Source: Diphasiastrum complanatum (taxonomy: Eukaryota; Streptophyta; Lycopodiopsida; Lycopodiales; Lycopodiaceae). Taken from it: a stretch of DNA of 64,000 nt. Below the pieces are notes generated by a model. It worked only from the letters and a program-made list of their open reading frames with translations. It was not told the origin of the DNA and made no database searches. Both the position numbers and the translations under genes were made by a program. The stretch lies in NCBI GenBank assembly GCA_029204225.1, contig MU832542.1, positions 1 to 64,000 of the forward strand, read 5' to 3'. Position 1 is the stretch's first letter; each line of letters begins with the position of its first letter. Shown here piece after piece: positions 1 to 12,063 of this stretch.

Positions 1-1182
1 GTAAATACAATCATGTGTGTAACTCCATAAGGCACTTTATGGCTTGAAGCAATCTGCCCAGAGCATGGTTTTCAAAGGATCAATACTTTCCTTATTGATC
101 ACGGCTACACACCTAGCTCTTCAGATTCAAATGTTTATTTCAAGATAGTGCAACAATATTTTATCATTATCACTTTGTGCGTGGATGACACATTGCTCTT
201 TAGCAACAATATCAATCTGATAAAAAGAAGACAAGACAATGTTATCTTCTGAACTCGACATGATCGATCTGGGCAAAGCTCATTTCTGCCCTTGGTATAA
301 AAATCCATAGAGACAGAAATTGAAAGTTGATCTACATTACTCAAAAAGGTACATCTACAATATGTTAGTCAGATATAATCTGATTAATTGCAAGTTAGCT
401 CTCTCACCAATGGAACCAAGTCTCAGATTGTCAAAGGACCAGTGTCCTCAAACCATTCAAGAATAGGAGTAGATGCGTGAGTATCCTTATCATTCGATAA
501 TAGGAGCTCTTATGTATGAAATGATCTATACCAGGCCAGACATAGCTTTTGCAATCAGCTCTTTAAGTTAGTATATGAAACAACCCTAGTGTAACACATG
601 AAAGGCTTTTATCAGAGTCATGAGATATCTTTGAGTTATTATGGAATTTTGCATTTGTTATGGAGCAGTCGACAATGACAAACTCAATTTACTCATTGGT
701 TTTACAGATGCAAGTTGGGCAGGAGATGTAGATACTCATAATCCACTTCCGAATTTACATTCTTCCTCAACAATGGCCAATTTTCTGGAACAATCAAAAT
801 CAATCTTCGATAACTCTGTCTTCTATAGAATTAGAGTATATCGCAGTCTCACAAGCTACAAAGGAAGCAATTTGGGTGAGAAACTTACTTTCAGATATCA
901 GTCTAAATCAATATGCTTCGACATTATTATTTTGTGAAAATCAAAGTGTCGTTGCCTTGTCAACCAACCCTAGATTTCATTCTAGGAGTAAGCACATTGA
1001 CCTGAAGTATCACTATGTAAGAAGAAAAGTTCTCGGCAAAGAGGTCAGATTGCAGTACTGTCAAAGGCAAGATATGACAATATATATTTTTACTAAAGCA
1101 TTAAGCTTGGATACACACAGAAAGTTCTGTGTAGAACCAAGTTTAAAGGTCAAGACATTCATGGATTCATATTAAGGGGGAG
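1..1182 (+). mobile_element. Ty1/copia element A, RT-RNase H end (degenerate)
   Basis: This is the 3' part of a copia polyprotein that enters the window already inside reverse transcriptase. Translation across several frames shows the RT active-site region with Cys-Val-Asp-Asp near 180-195 (family usually Tyr-Val-Asp-Asp). It is followed by the RT/RNase H linker with YTRPDIAFAISSL-like residues near 525-570. The RNase H part starts near 641 with GFTDASWAGD, and its C-terminal part lies in another frame at 876-1175 with RSKHIDLKYHYVR. Stops and frame changes show that it is dead. It ends in a stop followed by a purine-rich tract (1174-1182, ggggga-rich) that fits the polypurine tract directly before the 3' LTR. 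It resembles element B on the opposite strand. Confidence 0.85.
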
Positions 1183-2395
1183 TGTTGGATTATTCTCCTT
1201 CCTACTAATCGACTAATTGATTTTTAATCTTCATCCAACTGTTTATCCAGTTCTATGGATTCTCCCATGTTTTACACAGTCTGTAGAATTATGAGTGTTT
1301 TTACAAAGTCTGCAGAAATACACGGAGTTTGACAACAGTGTCGAGAATTTTCTCGTTACAAAATCTGACACTATCGTCTTTTTGCTACAGTCAATTTCCT
1401 CTTAAAGTGACACTCTCAAAAATTTTCTAAAAAAAATGTAGTTTCGTGTTTTCACATTTTTCGTCTGTCAGGAATTGCAAGTAAAAATGCAATGTCGCAT
1501 TTTTTTGCATTTTTCAAAGTGCCTCAAATGTTAAGGAAATGACTTTGGCAAAGTGTGTGGGACTACCCCAATATTCAGGAAATGAGATCTTGCACACTGT
1601 TGCATTTCTCACAAAAGTCACATTTTTCGCTTTCTCCCTAATGACAGTTACGTTCATTTCTGTAGAGGTCAGTCACGTTCATTTATGTAGACAAACTGTT
1701 TACAGCCAAATGTCACCGCTTATTAGCAAACAACTTTTGAGAAGAACTGAATGAATGCCAGCAGACTCCAGTCAACTGACAGCCACATTTGACGACCTAA
1801 TTGCTTAGTAGATGTTCATATTTCAACATCTTTATTCAAAGTTCAAGAATTGAATAGTTAGCTTTCTCTCAAGTCTGCGAGCTTGAACACTCTTGAGCAT
1901 TCTAGCTCAGTTCTTTAGAGTTGATTAGAGATTGCTATTGCGCTTACTGCTTATCAGTAGTTGCGTTTAATTCAGACTTATATTCTAGTCGTTCAGAAAT
2001 AGCTTAGAGTACGCAGCTTTGATCCGCAGACTTGTTGTACTCATTTACTTTTGTTTCGTTTCATACTGAATCAATACTATCTTTTATTATGTTCAACTTT
2101 GTCTCAGAATGTATGCATTTCTATAATTTGTCTCGACAGATTATTTGTCTGATAATTCAATGCTTGAATGTTTGTCTACGTAATCATTGTAGTATTGATA
2201 AATTCAAAGTTAGTTACTATAAGATCGAACGTGATTTTTATCACTATTGTTTTGTTTGAAATTGATAGGCGTAGTCATGCATGAAGAAAGAGGAAGATAG
2301 TTTATTCCGCTGTGCACAATAAGTTTTCTTTCTTGTCGTTCAAATTTTTTATTCGAATCTTATTCAACCTATCTTTTATACACCTCTTTCCAACA
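1183..2395 (+). repeat. 3' LTR of copia element A (type-1 LTR)
   Basis: The repeat starts TGTTGG directly after the polypurine tract and ends CCAACA at 2390-2395, so it has the perfect TG...CA inverted ends of a copia LTR. The length is about 1.2 kb. The same sequence occurs in reverse orientation at 5229-6297, which confirms both ends. The upstream copy of this element is outside the window, so no target duplication can be checked. The internal sequence of a different copia element (C) follows immediately, so this LTR either landed in that element or was joined to it later. Confidence 0.8.
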
Positions 2396-2397
2396 CA

Positions 2398-3860
2398 ACT
2401 TCCATCAAAGGCATCTTTGTGGTATATGGTGAGAATAGCAAAGGTTATAGAGTCTTCAATCACATCACTAGCAAAGTGATGGTGAGTAGGGATGTTATTT
2501 TTTATGAAGGACATGTTTGTGATTGGGATGATAATGCTACTAATCATCTTGATGCCAAAGATCATGATAGAATGGAGGAGGAGCTTCCAAGTGATGAAGA
2601 ACTTGAGGATCAATCTCAAGATGCAAGAACTCCAAGAAGATCCACAAGAGCAAGGGCCAAGCCATGAGGCTCACCTATGATGGAAAAGGTGATCAAAGGG
2701 AAGGCTCATCATCTTTCACATCTTACACTTTTCTTACTTCAATGTTGGATGAGCCAACATGCTATGAAGATGCTTGTAAATCTAAGAGTTGGATGGATGC
2801 TATGCAAGTAGAGTATGATGCTCTCATTGAGAATCATACTTGGGATCTTGTGAATCTTTCTCAAGGGAAGAAACCGCTTGATTGCAAGTGGGTGTATAGG
2901 TTGAAGCATAACCAAGATGGATCAATAAGTAAGCATAAAGCTAGGCTTATAGCAAAAGGGTTTCTACAAATTAAAGGCATTGATTATGATGAGACTTTTG
3001 CTCCTGTGGCTAAGCTTGTTTCTATTAGATTGATCATTGATCTTGCTACTACATTCAACTGGGAGCTATTCCAAACATCCATCCTAGATAGATTTGAAAT
3101 GAAGAATTGTAAAGGCATTGAGACTCCAATGGAGTAACATGTAAAAGCATCTATTGATGGTGATGAAGCATCCTTTGAGGACATCACTTTGTATAGAAGG
3201 CTTATGGGCTCCTTAATATATTTGACTATAACTAGACCTGATATTAGTTATAGTGTTGGAAAGTTAAGTCAATTCATGCAAAGTCCTTTAGTCTCACATT
3301 GTAAGATGGCCAAAAAGAGTTCTTAGATATATCTCATCTACTAAGAATTTTGACATATTGTGTAGAGGGCTCGCATCTGACCACCCGTACTCGGATTTTG
3401 CAGGTGACAAGGTGGATAGGAAATCAACAAGCGAATTTGCCACCTTTCTATGTGATGGAGTAGTATCATGGCTTTCCAAAAAACAAGATACAATCTCCTT
3501 ATCTTCCATAGTATCCGAATACAAGGCCTTGACATCAACATGCAAGGAGGTCTTGTGGCTCCAAAGCCTATTGGTGGAGCTACATGTCATCAAGGAGGAG
3601 ATCCCAATTCCATGCAAGGAGCAATCACATTGAGATTGCTCATCATTTTGTGAGGGAGAAAGTGCAAGCCAAAGAGATCAAGCTCTAACATGTGCCATCA
3701 TCAAGTTGCTTGGCTGATTTGTTTACTAAATATTTACCTAAAGATTCATTTGTCAAGCTTAGATCTTCAATTGGAGTGATTAATAAAAGCATTATTGTTT
3801 CCAAGGGTAGATTTGAGGTGCCAACATTGGTAAATCTAGCCATGTAGCATATTGTACATT
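2398..3860 (+). mobile_element. Ty1/copia element C remnant (integrase end, RT, RNase H)
   Basis: A decayed copia polyprotein in three frames. At 2405-2660 lies the integrase C-terminus and linker (KGYRVFN, then RDVIFYEG and an acidic stretch ending RRSTRARAKP). At 2755-3070 comes the start of RT, with WMDAMQVEYDAL, CKWVYRLKHNQDGS and DYDETFAPVAKL. The RT catalytic centre is deleted: at about 3075 the frame jumps to residues typical of the RT/RNase H linker (GSLIYLTITRPDISYS near 3205-3255). RNase H follows at 3358-3633 (RKSTSEFATFLCDGVVSW, SEYKALTSTCKEVLW), and the terminal ADLFTKYLPKDSF lies at 3712-3750. It starts directly at the 3' end of LTR A. It is internally deleted and not functional. 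Confidence 0.85.
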
Positions 3861-4308
3861 TTTGTCTAAAATTGGGTTCCACACATGTATGGCCAAAATG
3901 CCACATGGAAACCCACTCCTAATATAGGTTAGCTCGAGTCAAGAGAGGTGGTTGTGTCTATTTGGTAGAGGTCCCTACTTTATATGATCTAGACCTTGAT
4001 TTGATATGAGATTTTGACCAACCATGCACCTACCAAGCATGACTCTAGGAAATAGAGTAGGGTTTCATTTTAGGGCATAAAGAGTGAGTTAACTTCCTTA
4101 TTACATGTTGGAAATTCACCTAACTTTACAAAGGAAGTGAGTTTTGCTATGTATTCCATCTCTCCATAGTGAAAAGATAGATTATTTTGGAGCACATTGG
4201 CAATCTCGAGTTTGTCCTCTCCATGTACATTGATTTTGTAATCCAAATGAAACCATCACTTTGAGTACTTCAAATGATGTTGTGAATGGCTCTGATGAAT
4301 TATCAACT
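3861..4308. other. Spacer, no gene seen
   Basis: About 450 bases between copia remnant C and the truncated LTR. I see no open frame, RNA-like fold or repeat that I can name. It may be leftover LTR or flank of element C. Confidence 0.5.
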
Positions 4309-5228
<920 letters not shown>

Positions 5229-6297
5229 TGTTGGAAAGAGGTGTGTGAAAGATAGGTTGAATAAGATTCGAATAAAAAAAATTCGAACGACGATAAAGAA
5301 AACTTATCGTGCGCAGCGAAATAAACTATCTTCCTCTTTTTCTATACATGATTACGCCTATCAAGTTCGAACAAAACAATAGTGATAGAAATCACGTTCA
5401 ATCTTATAGTAACTAACTTTGAAACTATTAGTTCTACAATGATTACGTAGCCAAATATTGAATTATTGAATTATTAGACAAATAATAAGAGATTATCAAT
5501 TACAAAAGCATTACAAAGAAGCATTCATATTGACATGATATTGAACGCATTAAAAGATAGATTGATTCAGTAAAAGAAACAAATCAGAATAAAAATGAGC
5601 ACAAAGGAATTGCTAATCAAAGCTGTGTGCTCTGAGATATCTCTGAGTAACTGTAACTCTGTCTGAATTAAACACTTCCGCTGATAAGCAGTAAGCGCAA
5701 TAGCAAACTCTAAACTCTAAAGAATTGAGCTAGAATGCTCAAGAGTGTTTAAGCTCGCAGGCTTGAGAGAGATGCTAACTATGCTTCAAAGACATTGCTG
5801 ATCTCTTGATCACATTGTATTGCATTGCATTATTTTAAATGTAGAAATATGAGCATCTATTTATACTAAGCAATTAGGTCATCAAATGCATCATCCAGTT
5901 GGCTGTGATGTGCTGACATCCATCCAGTTAGGACTTCTCAGAAATTATTTGCTTATGGATTAATGCAGGTTGGTGGCTTTGGTCGTAAACAGTATGTCTG
6001 TAGATTTGAACGTAAACTGTCATTCTGCAGAAATGAACGTAAACTCACAGCCAGAAAATGCGAGGAATGCGAAAAACGTGAAGGTCTTCGCCAAAGTCAT
6101 CTTCTTAACATTTGAGGCATTTGGCATTTTGCGACAAAACTGAAGTGAACGAAAATCTTGAAAAATGCCGACATTGTGAGCCATTTCCGAGTAGTTATGC
6201 AAACTGTGTAAAAACACGAAGAAATCTGTAGGTCTAGATGAAAGTTGGACTGAGATTAAAATGTCGATTAGTCGATTAGTAGGAGAATAGTCTAACA
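5229..6297 (-). repeat. Type-1 copia LTR, 3' LTR of element B
   Basis: Read on the minus strand it starts TGTTAG next to a polypurine tract (6298-6304) and ends CCAACA at 5229. It matches LTR A (1183-2395) in inverted orientation over most of its length, with indels that make it about 140 bp shorter. The minus-strand RNase H end of element B lies directly upstream. Elements A and B therefore form an inverted pair about 3 kb apart. Confidence 0.8.
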
Positions 6298-7792
6298 CTC
6301 CCCCTTAATCTGAATCCATGAATGCCTTGACCTTTAAACTTAGTTCTGCACACAAATTTTTGTGTGCATCCAAGCTTAATTCTTTATCTACTGTCATATC
6401 TTGCATTCGACAGTATTGCAATCTGACCTCTTTGTCGAGAACTCTACTTCTGACATAGTGATACTTGAGTTCAATGTGCTTACTCCTAGAATGAAAATTA
6501 GGGTTGGTTGACAAGGCAATGGCACTTTGATTATCACAAAACAATAATGTCGAAGCATATTGATTCAGACTGATATCTAAAAGTAAATTTCTATAGACAA
6601 TAAGTTCTTTGTTAAATTGGGTACACAAATTACACCATCTAACTGCCTAGTAGTGCTGTCAGGAAACTGAAGTCAGGGACAGTGCCTTGATCTTCAACTT
6701 TGTGAAAGCTTGAGTCGCCAAAAAATGTACTTTGAGTCCGTTGCTGTGAGCGTAGAGAAAAGGTTCTTACATGGCGTCATGTGTGGTGAAGCACCCATTG
6801 GCAGACATCTCTACTTGAATGTTCTTGTACCATCAGCGTCTTATCATCCAAATTTATGACAAAGTCCGAAGCTCCTTCTTGGTGCTGCTACATCTTCTTC
6901 CTCGCTTTGTTGTGTTTGAGGATGCGACAATCCTTAATGTCGTGATTGGATCTTTTGCAATATCAATAGAAGAGTTTGGTCTTTGGTGATTCTTGTTGAC
7001 GATTGTACTGCTGCTGTGATTGTTGCATTGAATCTAGTTGTTCTGCCTTCATCTTCTTGTCCTTGAAGTTCTTCTTCTTGGGCTGTTGCTTAGTAGAATA
7101 CAATGCCATTGACTTGGTACTTGTTGTGAATAAGCTCTTTCTCCTAACCTCTTCCTGCGATAGACTTGCTATCAACTTCTGGAGAGACAACGCAGGAGTA
7201 TTGCTCAAAAGTAATACTAGGTTGTCATAGGAGGATGGAACACTGACAAGAAGAGACATTGTTGAGTCTTCTTCTGAAATAAGGGAACCTATGGCAGCAA
7301 GTTGACTCAACAACTGTTTGAATTTGTTCAGGTGATCACTGACTGAGGTGCCTTCGCTCATCTTGAGTGTGAGGACCTTCTTCCTCAAAAAGAGACGAGT
7401 CGATACATCTGAAGTCTCGTAGATACTTGTAAGAATATGCCACACTTCTTTGGAGGTGGTGTTGTTTGATACATGAGCAATCTGAGTGTCCTTCAGATTT
7501 AAGGATACAATGGCAAGTGCTTTGCCATCCTTTGCTTCCCATGTTGGAAGCAGTTCTGGTTCTGCTGGTTTGACAATAGAACCGTTGACATATCTTGATA
7601 GCCCCTTTTCGATTAAGATCATCCTCATTTTGAATCTCCACATGTGAAAATCATCTCCGTTGAACTAGTTGATCAAACGGATCTCTGAGGTTGAACCTTC
7701 CATTGTAATCAAATATCAGAAATTGAACACAAACAAAATATGAACTAGCTCTGAAAAACAAGAACGTATAATTATCAGCTCTGATATCACTC
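6298..7792 (-). mobile_element. Ty1/copia element B internal region: PBS, gag, RNase H tail
   Basis: The minus-strand order is as follows. A primer-binding-like TGATATCAGAGC sits at 7778-7789, three bases inside the 5' LTR. Gag follows at 7643-6963 (about 226 aa; MWRFKMRM start, central SLNLKDTQIAHVSN, then RLFLRKKVLTLKM). A degenerate CCHC knuckle lies near 6905-6963 (YCKRSNHDIKDC). About 300 bases of junction sequence come next, then the last 107 residues of RNase H at 6628-6305 (NQYASTLLFCDNQSAIAL, RSKHIELKYHYVR) and the polypurine tract. Protease, integrase and RT are missing, so the copy is internally deleted and could only be mobilised in trans. The gag frame is open for most of its length and looks recent compared with element C. 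Confidence 0.8.
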
Positions 7793-8834
7793 TGTGGGGA
7801 CACTTCTTAAACGAAGTCTCAATCAACATGAGATTAAAGACAATTAATACTATAAAGAACAGTGATAATTGTGTTAAGGAGGATCATGAATTACTTAGAG
7901 AATGGAGATTAGAGAAATGTTCAATTTGCGTTGAATACGATTATCAGTGTAGGAGTCTTAGACTACCATGAAGAGATATTGTAGAAACAATTAGGTGTCC
8001 ATGATAGTCATGCAATTCTCTAATACTGATATTCTGATACAAAGAAATGTAAGTACAATTAGGCATCAAAGACAGCCATACAGTTCTCAATTATGATACT
8101 ATTTCAAGGGAAGAGTGAGAGTTAATGAACAATCAACAAGAACACAAAGAGATGAAACAATAGTGATTCTGTATATTGAAGTTATAGTAACAACGATCAG
8201 ATCACAATACAATTGCGCTGATATGCGCGTGATCGTACATACAGAAACAAAACAATAGCTATTGTTCTGAATATTTTATCTCTTTCTCTCTCTATATTTA
8301 CCAACTCTCAGGAGTCAACTGCTGTGAAGGCCCATTTTTGGTCGTTTGATCTCTGATGGAGTATCTTCATTCATCCTCTCTTACTTCTCTAGTCGCTCAT
8401 TTACTTATAGCAGCTGGTAGATTTTGTGTTATTCCAACTTTACAATTAAAAGATAGTTTAACAGCTATTTAGTTGACTAATTAGGATAGCCGTTATTGGA
8501 GCGTGAAGACGTAGACAATCTGTGCTTGGAATCCTATATAAATTTGTATAGTGTTGCATTTGTTCGAGAGAATTGTCACATATCTGAAAGTGTGTGAAAT
8601 GGACTAAAACCTTCAGTGAACACTTTGTTGTCTTTTTTGCAAAACCTTCAGTGCCAGAAAAACCCGAAAGTGAAGTGGAAGTCTTTGTCGAGTTTTTTGC
8701 CTATTTCGACATTTAGTTCAAAAATGCAGATTGTTGAAAAACAGTTTATTTTCTGCAGACATCTTTGAGAGAGTAGTTTTGAGAGAAGGAAGGAGGGCTG
8801 TTGGGATGAGTAGGAGTTATATTAAATTCCAACA
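7793..8834 (-). repeat. Type-2 copia LTR, 5' LTR of element B
   Basis: On the minus strand it begins TGTTGGAATTTAATATAAC (8834 downward) and ends CCCCACA at 7793, just before the primer-binding site. Its 3' part is shared with the truncated copy at 4321-5228. It does not resemble the type-1 LTR at the other end of the same element (5229-6297), which would be unexpected for an element formed by a single round of reverse transcription. Confidence 0.7.
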
Positions 8835-11104
8835 CAAACATTGTTCAAAATCTGTACAATAGGTTGTTCTTCACACATGTGGGCTTGGATTTGTGTCTAT
8901 GATCTTTGTTTTTTATTATCAATTCTTGTTGTGTGTCAAATTGCCGATCTAGATCAAGAATTGATGACTAGTTTTTTGATGCATTATTAAACAAGTACAT
9001 AATCACTCTTGTGGATCTTCTAAGATCCATTTATGGTCTAAAAAGTATTGTACTTTCACAAGAAGTTGAGCCTACATGGGATGTAGGAGTATCTTTCGGA
9101 GATGGGCGAGCTATCCAGGTATAGCCTATGGTGAGATTTGTGTACATTCATTCATTGAGTCTTTAGTAGACTCTTGTTCTTGGAGCATGGGGAATGGATG
9201 GGAATCAGCTTTCAGGACTTATTGGACAGGATGTCAGGGCGAAGCGGCTTGGAGCATGACTTTGTTTGGGAGATACATCAGGGATGAGGCTTTGAGCGCT
9301 CATTGGTTCGAGATGGTTGATTTTGGATGATGTATGGTGACATCAGTTGGATATGCTTGGATGTGAGGGCATCTTGGTTACATGTGTGGTCCATGGTTGA
9401 GGACCTGATTCAGAGACCAATGGTGTAGCAACGGATCTACAGGTGGCAGAAGTGTTGGTACGACATGATACCACTCATGGTCAGGACTTGGTCATGTATT
9501 TGATGCTTTATCATTCATGTTGGTTTGCATGAGTGTGTGTGGGCTTGCATGTTAGCTTGTCATGGAGGTCTAGATCTAAGTCGGAGTTGTATGTGTTTAT
9601 GCATTTGTTATGTCAGAAATAAAGTAGCCATTTGTATGCTCATTGACTTGTCATTATGTCTACTATCTGGTGAGGGTATATTCTTATGGTGGCAGTAAGA
9701 TTTCCTCAAGTTGAGCCTCAGTCGCTTATTTATGTCAGCTTTATAGGTATGTGCTCGTAAGTGTTTGATAGGATGTCAGCCTAGCTAGATGGAGGATGTA
9801 AGTCTCATGGTGGCAGTGAGATTTCCTTAGTTTGAGCCATGTCACTCATGTGGTCCACTTGTGGTCAAGTTTGATGGGGACAAGTCAGTTGGTTGAGAGT
9901 GTGGTGGACTCTCTGTGTGAGCATCATGTGTGCATGATACTTTGTGAGTCAGACCTAGTGGTTTGTTGGTGTGTGAGTTAGCAGAATATGCATAACATTT
10001 TTTAGACACTCCATACATTGCTACAGATTATCGTTTTTCACTCTTATCACATTTGAACTTTAGAGAGTGTCATAGGCATTTCCTATCCTACCCTCAACCC
10101 TAGATCCAAGCACACAAGCATCAAGGAGATGAAGAGGACTAACTAGTTGTCACGCGGAGATTTGTTCCCATGAGAACGATAGCATATTTCATAATCCAGC
10201 AAATGCATATGATTCATATCTAACACTAAGTCCATTAACACTACATCCATTAACACTAGATCCACAACAATGATAGAGACTTACTCTTCTCTCCCCCCCT
10301 CTCACAAAAAGCATAAGAATGATCAATCCCAATAAGCATCAAATCCAACAATTAGCAAATCCAAAGAAAACATGAGAGTTAGAGGAGGAAAGATGAAGAG
10401 CAAGGACATTCCGTATTCATTCCATAAGAGGGCCAACCTGCTTGTATTGAAATGAAAAGAATATGTTAAAATGATTCGAATTTACCATTATATATAGTGG
10501 AATTTAGTATGAAGCTACGCTCCTTAGATGTCATTGCACAGTGGTCCGAGATTTGAGCCTATACCTTTTTGGTGGCAGTCAACAATTCACCTCATTGCAA
10601 TACAACATTATTATTATGTCCGACATATTTTCCTATATTTTTGGAGCAAAACTGCTTAGGTGTAACTACATAGCAATTGTGGGTAATTTGAGTCCACGCC
10701 TTCCAGACCATAGTAAGTCACCCTGTTGAGATGATGTTTTTTTTAACAACTTTGAGTGCAAAAATATAGGGAGGGCCTTCCCTATCTAAACCTCTCGTGA
10801 AAATTGTGCTAAAAGTAAAAAGTATGACTATTATTTTAAAGTAAATCCATTTAGTGCACTCCCTTGGCTTTTTTTTGAATCCGTAAGAAGTACACCTTGT
10901 ACATTTGTAAAATGTGTATCTTCAAAACTTTTTTTAGTAAGGCTTGATCATGTCATTTGAGCCTTCCTCCAAATACACTCATATTTTATATTTTTTTACC
11001 AATATGCTTGGTTGGGTAGTGTGCACATCAGTAATGAAGGCATGCATGATTTACATTGAGAAAAGAGCTTTTCCATGCTCACCCCATTGTGCATCAGCCT
11101 ACGT
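8835..11104. other. Intergenic stretch without recognisable genes
   Basis: No supported gene. A loose direct repeat of about 35 bases (ATGGTGGCAGTRAGATTTCC core) occurs near 9684 and 9806, suggesting an old local duplication. Short open frames near 9076 and 10541 have no family signature and atypical composition, so I do not call them. Confidence 0.6.
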
Positions 11105-11219
11105 CATTTATGCACCTAACCCAACGGGGTTGGCTCAGTTGGTTGGCTTGGCATCCAAAGTTTCTTTGGTCCCAGGTTCGAGCCTCCCCTTGGAAACCAA
11201 GAAGCATTTATGCACCTAA
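11105..11219 (+). mobile_element. Short tRNA-derived SINE with target site duplication
   Basis: An 85-base insert (11120-11204) is flanked by a perfect 15-base direct repeat, CATTTATGCACCTAA, at 11105-11119 and 11205-11219. The insert contains RNA polymerase III box A (TGGCTCAGTTGG, 11131-11142) and box B (GGTTCGAGCC, 11175-11184), spaced as in tRNA. The T-stem does not pair well after the first two positions, so this is a tRNA-like retroposed sequence and not a working tRNA gene. The tail is short and A-rich (GAAACCAAGAAG). The perfect duplication implies a fairly recent LINE-type insertion. Confidence 0.8.
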
Positions 11220-11220
11220 G

Positions 11221-11475
11221 AGAACAAGTCACTCGTTCTCTCTAGGAGCTAACGTTTGAAAAATTTGCAAACCCCTTCAATCATTGAGTAACCCGTTCTC
11301 TCCAGGAGCTAACGTTTGAAAAAATTGCAAACCCCTTCAATCATTGAGTAACCCGTTCTCTCCAGGAGCTAACGTTTGAAAAATTTGCAAATCCCTTCAA
11401 TCATTGAGTAACCCATTCTCTCCAGGAGCTAACTTTTGAAAAATTTGCAAACCCCTTCAACTGTCGAGTAACCCG
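11221..11475 (+). repeat. 60-bp tandem repeat, about 4.3 copies
   Basis: Units of 60 bases start at 11221, 11281, 11341 and 11401, with a partial fifth. They share TCCAGGAGCTAACGTTTGAA and GCAAACCCCTTCAATCATTG. Units two to four differ at only a few positions. The array starts directly after the right target duplication of the SINE. No coding or CRISPR character is visible. Confidence 0.9.
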
Positions 11476-11778
11476 TGGTGTTGCTTGACATAAGTTTGCC
11501 CTGGTGAGGGGGTGAACATGTAAAGGCCCTATAAGCCCTTGGCCTCGCCTACAACAGTCATACCTCCCTTGGTAATAGGTACGACTTCAGTTTTTCTAGC
11601 ACTTGGAACGGTGAGACGTACACGATCAGATATCGAGACTAGATGAAGTGGCGTGGAGCCACGAGTCAACCGTTTATTTCTTTCTTCTCCCTCTTGTTGT
11701 GAAACGTATATGTCTTAGCGTCAGTCAGTCAAGGACACCTGACGAGTCATTATATCTGTAAATAATTCTTAGAGTCAA

Positions 11779-11785
11779 TATATAT
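11779..11785 (+). promoter_or_regulatory. Possible TATA element upstream of the PRISE gene
   Basis: TATATAT lies about 280 bases before the start codon at 12064, in an otherwise mixed-composition region, with a CACGT word just downstream (11786-11790). The distance would give a long 5' leader. This is a weak positional inference only. Confidence 0.25.
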
Positions 11786-12063
11786 CACGTTTCTGGCTTC
11801 GAAGTCCCACACCGCGTTCTCAGATCTGGGCTAAAGAAATGGGAATGATCAAGAGACTGATCTACGATGACCTTGGTTGCAGCAGGAGGGCTTTGCTGAA
11901 TTGATATTGGGTACTGTTTGATTTCTAGGTACTATGTTACATTCATTTACCACTGCACTGCTAATCCCAGCACCCTTCTCGGTTCTTAATAGAAGACATG
12001 AGAATTAGAGATTGATCTATCAACACTTGCTTAAAGCAGCAGGCTGTTGTTGGTTTCGAGAGG

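Noticed and set aside
9076-9330. 84-residue plus-strand open frame
   Set aside because: No family motif, no homologous copy in the window, and composition like the surrounding noncoding DNA.
11120-11204. Possible functional tRNA gene
   Set aside because: Box A and box B are present, but the T-stem and acceptor do not pair and the insert is flanked by a target duplication, so it is a retroposed SINE-like sequence.
11221-11475. CRISPR-like array
   Set aside because: Units are directly adjacent with no unique spacers, and this is a plant nuclear context.
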